The position numbers were made by a program, and so were the translations under genes. DNA of 64,000 nucleotides from CBDDBH01 sp965225625 (GTDB lineage: Bacteria; Pseudomonadota; Gammaproteobacteria; JADZEE01), in assembly GCA_965225625.1 (NCBI GenBank), contig CBDDBH010000002.1:14157-78156 (forward strand), written 5' to 3'. Under the pieces are notes generated by a model that saw nothing but the letters and a program-made list of their open reading frames with translations, made no database searches and was not told the origin of the DNA. This document shows, one piece after another, positions 61,135 through 64,000 of the stretch. How positions within the stretch are numbered: the first letter of the stretch is position 1; every line of letters starts with the position of its first letter.

Positions 61135-61323
61135 GACGTCCTCCCGCCACCACCGAGCCGCGGCGCAGCTTACACGGGCATGATACGCTGGCACAATCGC
61201 TCAAGCCCCTATTCTTGGCAAAAATAGTCGCAAACCGTCAAGCATTAACTAAAATTAAGGAAACTGACGTCGAACTTCGAAGACGCTGACCGCTCTAACT
61301 CGCAAACACCGTAGGAGATAATC

Positions 61324-61877
61324 ATGAAAAGGCGGATCTTTCTGAGCAGCACCGCCGCTGCTTTGTTACTGCCGGTATTATCCACCCGTCCGGCAATGGT
61401 ACATGCCGCCAACAGCCGGCGCGCGATCAAACAAATGCAAAGCGGATGGCGTGAGTTGCTTGCGGACGGATCGAATATCGCGACTACCCTCGATCCTATC
61501 GAGTTATCGGACGACGAATGGCGTGAGCAGGTCGGAAAAGCAGCTTACCGAATACTGTTTCGCGAGGGTACTGAACGGCCTAACTCCAGTGCCTTGAATG
61601 ATGAGAAACGCAATGGGCTGTTCGTCTGTGCTGCCTGCGACTTACCGCTGTTCAGCTCGGAGATGAAATATGACAGTGGCACGGGTTGGCCGAGTTTCGT
61701 CACCAACATTCCGGATCATGTTGCGACAAACGCGATTTCAAACTCATTTTTCCGCGCACGGAGTATCACTGTGTGAAGTGCGGCGGCCATCAGGGGCACC
61801 TGTTTGACGACGGACCGGCCCCGACTCGGGAACGCTGGTGCAATAACGGTTTAGCGCTGCGCTTTATTCCCAGTTAG
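61324..61877 (+). pseudogene. msrB: Exported methionine-R-sulfoxide reductase (MsrB), frameshifted
   Basis: A twin-arginine-like signal (KRRIFLSSTAAALLLPVL) is followed by the MsrB domain: the zinc-binding CAACDLPLFSSEMKYDSGTG and WPSFVTNIPDHV lie in the first frame, and RTEYHCVKCGGHQGHLFDDGP and RWCNNGLALRFIP in a second frame. They join near 61735 if one base is added before GATTTCAAACTC. The catalytic cysteine is CNNG in the C-terminal part, not selenocysteine. The single-base loss may be a sequencing error. The gene is transcribed alone. Confidence 0.85.
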
Positions 61878-61881
61878 CCCG

Positions 61882-62241
61882 CTATACAAAACCACTGGCG
61901 GCGCGATCGGCGGCATCATGCTGTTCCAGCATATGTTGCAGCCGGTCGCGTGCCTGTGTCCAATCGACAATCGTGGTATCTGTTTCCGCCAGCGCTTCGC
62001 CTTCCACACATGCGTCTACTAAATTCAAGGCTTCGTCGGCGCGGCCTGTTTCATGCGCGCGTTGCATCAGCTGCAACGCAGATCGCTTATCGCTAAATAT
62101 TCCAAACCTCCTCGTAAATAACCAACACTTCTGTCTAAGGACAGGTAGAAGTATAGGTGCTGATCCCGTCAGCCTAGGTGTGTGGCCCCACAAAATATGG
62201 ACTGCGCTCAACCAAATTTCGTGATCTGTGACAGCCGTCAC
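61882..62241 (-). CDS. Small hypothetical protein, uncertain start
   Basis: The frame up to 62241 is open, but only the C-terminal part from about 62067 (MQRAHETGRADEALNLVD) looks like a folded protein with helical character; the N-terminal part is Cys- and Leu-rich and may be untranslated. No family was recognised. It converges on the MsrB gene with four bases between stops. Confidence 0.35.
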   Translation of the reverse strand: MTAVTDHEIWLSAVHILWGHTPRLTGSAPILLPVLRQKCWLFTRRFGIFSDKRSALQLMQRAHETGRADEALNLVDACVEGEALAETDTTIVDWTQARDRLQHMLEQHDAADRAASGFV

Positions 62242-62249
62242 AGCGCTGG

Positions 62250-62935
62250 TCAGTCAGGAGACTTAAATTTTTCGAGAAATTCAGCCGTGGTCATCACGTC
62301 GCCAAAGACGCGGGCGACGGTCATAAGCCGGCAATGTGCTCTTCATCACTACGCGCCGCGTTCGCATCCTCGATCATGATGCAACGAAAATCACGCATCA
62401 TGCCGTCGCGCGCGGTGGATTCGCAACACACGTTGGTAACAGTGCCGGTAATTGCCAGGGTATCGATGCTGCGCTCGCGCAATTCAGCCTCGAGCGTTGA
62501 CGAACCTTGAATAAAGGCGCTGAAACGATCTTTGTCGATGGTCAAATCATCATCGTCAATATCGAGTTCATGCCAAAACGCATGCCCGTCGCTCCCTTCG
62601 TACATCGCACCTCGAACCTTCTCGGGATCGTCAGGTGCGAAATTATCGAAATATACCGACCAGCTCGCGTGTCCGGATCGGGCGAACGTGCAGCGCACCC
62701 AGATCACGGTCGCGCCGCCGGCGCGCATGGTCTTCGCGAGGTGGTTAATGTTCGGCACGATACCGCGGGCAATCGGGCATTCGAGCACCGCGCCGGGCGC
62801 AACAAACGCATTCTGCATGTCTATGACCAGCAGCGCGGTTTGCGCCGGAACAATCTGTTCGAACACATGCTCGCGCCCACCCCGGCCCTCGCGTATGGCC
62901 GCTCGGAACTCAGGTGATAGGGTCGCTTTATGCAC
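62250..62935 (-). pseudogene. Isochorismatase-family cysteine hydrolase with a late frameshift
   Basis: The main frame (62935 to 62321) includes the catalytic Asp in LLVIDMQNAFVAPG, the Lys in TIDKDRFSAF and the Cys in TGTVTNVCCES, then stops early at EHIAGL. In a second frame the sequence continues LMTVARVFGDVMTTAEFLEKF and ends at 62250, which matches the usual C-terminal helix. Adding one G in the GG run near 62325 restores one protein of about 228 aa. The main part holds all catalytic residues, so the truncated product might remain active. A one-base sequencing error is a clear alternative. Confidence 0.83.
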
Positions 62936-62941
62936 GGCGGA

Positions 62942-63460
62942 TCAATAGTCGACCTTGTCGTCGACCGCGTGTCCGCGTTTTGGCACCAGAAAGCTGCGTT
63001 CGAATTCGCAGACGATGGTCTTGTCCTGATTGCGACCCAGAGTCCGTATGTTCACTATCCCAGCCGTTGGTCTGGATTTTGATTCTCGTTTTCCCAACAC
63101 TTCCGACTCCGCATATAAAGTGTCACCGACAAACACGGGCGCGGGTAGTGTGATCTCCTTCCAACCGAGATTGGCGATTGCCTTCTGACTCACGTCAGAT
63201 ACGCTCATGCCGACTATCAATGCCACGGTAAACGGGCTGGCGACCACACAGCGGCCGAACTCGCTCGCCTTTGCGTACTCCTTGTCGAAGTGCAGTGGAT
63301 GGGTGTTCATCGTCAGTAGCGTAAACCAGGTGTTGTCGGATTCGGTGATCGTGCGTCCCGGTCTGTGTTCATACTTATCACCGATCTCGAAGTCCTCGTA
63401 GTACCGGCCGAAACTCTCGCGATACGTGTTCGGCCCGACCTCTTTCAGATTTTTCACCAT
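62942..63460 (-). CDS. MaoC-family acyl dehydratase
   Basis: About 172 aa from the ATG at 63460 (AGGAGG seven bases upstream; an adjacent GTG at 63463 is possible). FGRYYEDFEIGDKYEHRPGR and NTHPLHFDKEYAK are mesaconyl-CoA hydratase-like hot-dog features, with ASPFTVALIVGMSV following. It is close to the MaoC at 38133 in size and layout. It follows the MFS transporter by 23 bases and precedes the isochorismatase by six. Confidence 0.88.
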   Translation of the reverse strand: MVKNLKEVGPNTYRESFGRYYEDFEIGDKYEHRPGRTITESDNTWFTLLTMNTHPLHFDKEYAKASEFGRCVVASPFTVALIVGMSVSDVSQKAIANLGWKEITLPAPVFVGDTLYAESEVLGKRESKSRPTAGIVNIRTLGRNQDKTIVCEFERSFLVPKRGHAVDDKVDY

Positions 63461-63483
63461 CACATTGCCTCCTGTGCGACTTT

Positions 63484-64000
63484 CTAGCCGCTAGTCTGCG
63501 CGTTGTCCAGCAAGGCATCGCGCCAGGCATCGAGTTTTGGCAGGCGCGTTAACAGCCACAAACCCGCTGCCGCGCTCAAGAACGAGGCGATTATTGCAAG
63601 GGTATAGGAAGCATAGCGGTCGAAGACGAACCCGGCGAAAACCGGGCCGATCAGCATGGCGATACCTGCTGCCGTGTACTGCAGACCGATCACTCCGCTT
63701 ACGTCCGGTCCATCGAAGTAGTCGGCAATAAAAGCGGGCATCACCGCAATAAAGCCTCCGGAAAATACGCCAAATATCACCGCGAATATTGCAATACTCC
63801 AAAAGCCGGTTGCCATAAGCCAAACGAGATAGCTGGCGCCCAGGCAAGCGTAAAAAAGCGTCAAAGCACGCAGCCGTCCTAAGCGGTCAGCCAGTGCGCC
63901 CAACACTAGACGACCTACAGTGCTGCCTACGCCTACCAAACCGAAACACAATACTGCGGCTCCTCTGTTCAAGCCGGCGTCTTCTGCATAGGGTATTAGG
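63484..64000 (-). CDS. MFS transporter, C-terminal part (5' end outside window)
   Basis: The frame is open to the end of the window, so the start lies to the right. About 172 residues cover the last five to six membrane spans, with a typical inter-helix loop GRLVLGALADRLGRLRALTL. The sequence resembles monocarboxylate-type MFS permeases. It is the first visible gene of the group with MaoC and isochorismatase-type genes and may import their substrate. Confidence 0.87.
   Translation of the reverse strand, partial: LIPYAEDAGLNRGAAVLCFGLVGVGSTVGRLVLGALADRLGRLRALTLFYACLGASYLVWLMATGFWSIAIFAVIFGVFSGGFIAVMPAFIADYFDGPDVSGVIGLQYTAAGIAMLIGPVFAGFVFDRYASYTLAIIASFLSAAAGLWLLTRLPKLDAWRDALLDNAQTSG

Noticed and set aside
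61737..61790. TGA in the MsrB region considered as selenocysteine
   Set aside because: The codons around it do not match MsrB in that frame. The conserved CxxC and catalytic Cys are in another frame, so this is a frameshift, not a Sec codon.
1..64000. CRISPR arrays, tRNA or rRNA genes
   Set aside because: No regularly spaced repeats and no convincing tRNA cloverleaf or rRNA segments were seen by eye; a dedicated scan was not possible.

Overview
The window is 64 kb of a gene-dense bacterial chromosome with mid-50s GC. It most resembles an uncultured, probably aerobic (possibly marine) Pseudomonadota, and a gammaproteobacterium is the best guess from gene families and layout; no rRNA, tRNA or CRISPR array was seen to fix the taxonomy. 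Almost everything is accessory catabolism: Rieske oxygenases, an extradiol dioxygenase, UbiD decarboxylases, CoA-transferases, MaoC hydratases, acyl-CoA dehydrogenases, isochorismatase-type amidohydrolases, TPP decarboxylases and matching transporters.

Layout. (1) 1-10.5 kb: an isochorismatase/maleate-isomerase pair, then a compact minus-strand run of ten genes: EthD protein, old-yellow-enzyme, DUF2848, cupin, GntR regulator, UbiD, Rieske ferredoxin, UbiD, AhpD-like protein and a halogenase-like flavoprotein. (2) 10.5-17.9 kb: a TPP enzyme, a second Rieske protein, a PanE-type reductase, an acyl-CoA ligase, a PilZ protein, a glutathionyl-hydroquinone reductase and a methyltransferase. (3) 18-31.9 kb: an aromatic ring hydroxylation and ring-cleavage cluster with three Rieske oxygenases, a complete and a truncated LigB-type extradiol dioxygenase, a meta-cleavage-type hydrolase, aspartate dehydrogenase, and NCS1 and MFS transporters; a 148-bp MITE sits in it. 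(4) 31.9-34.3 kb: a chromosomal integron with IntI, a presumptive attI and two attC-bounded cassettes, one encoding a type IV pilin-like protein; it abuts a broken amidohydrolase gene. (5) 35-40 kb: CoA-transferase, MaoC, acyl-CoA dehydrogenase, MaoC and a flavin monooxygenase. (6) 40-58.5 kb: amine oxidase, phosphotransferase, tungsten-type aldehyde ferredoxin oxidoreductase, CoA-transferase, TauD dioxygenase, M20 hydrolase, thioredoxin-like protein, the molybdopterin genes fdhD-mobA-mobB-moeA, cytochrome c, a homospermidine-synthase-like protein, amidase, a scar joining two truncated genes, and NapH/NapG ferredoxins. (7) 58.5-64 kb: a short gene with an in-frame UGA followed by a bacterial SECIS-like hairpin (a probable selenoprotein), a TPP decarboxylase, two isochorismatase-type hydrolases, MsrB, MaoC and the end of an MFS transporter.

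The most notable items are the probable UxxC selenoprotein of the ArsC-like thioredoxin fold at 58490-58828, the small integron at 31.9-34.3 kb, and the UbiD-Rieske-UbiD operon with a flavin-halogenase-like enzyme. A recurring perfect or near-perfect palindrome (ACCCCTCATCCG family) sits at gene ends. Four genes (amine oxidase, M20 hydrolase, MsrB, isochorismatase) carry apparent one-base deletions, which may be real decay or residual read errors.
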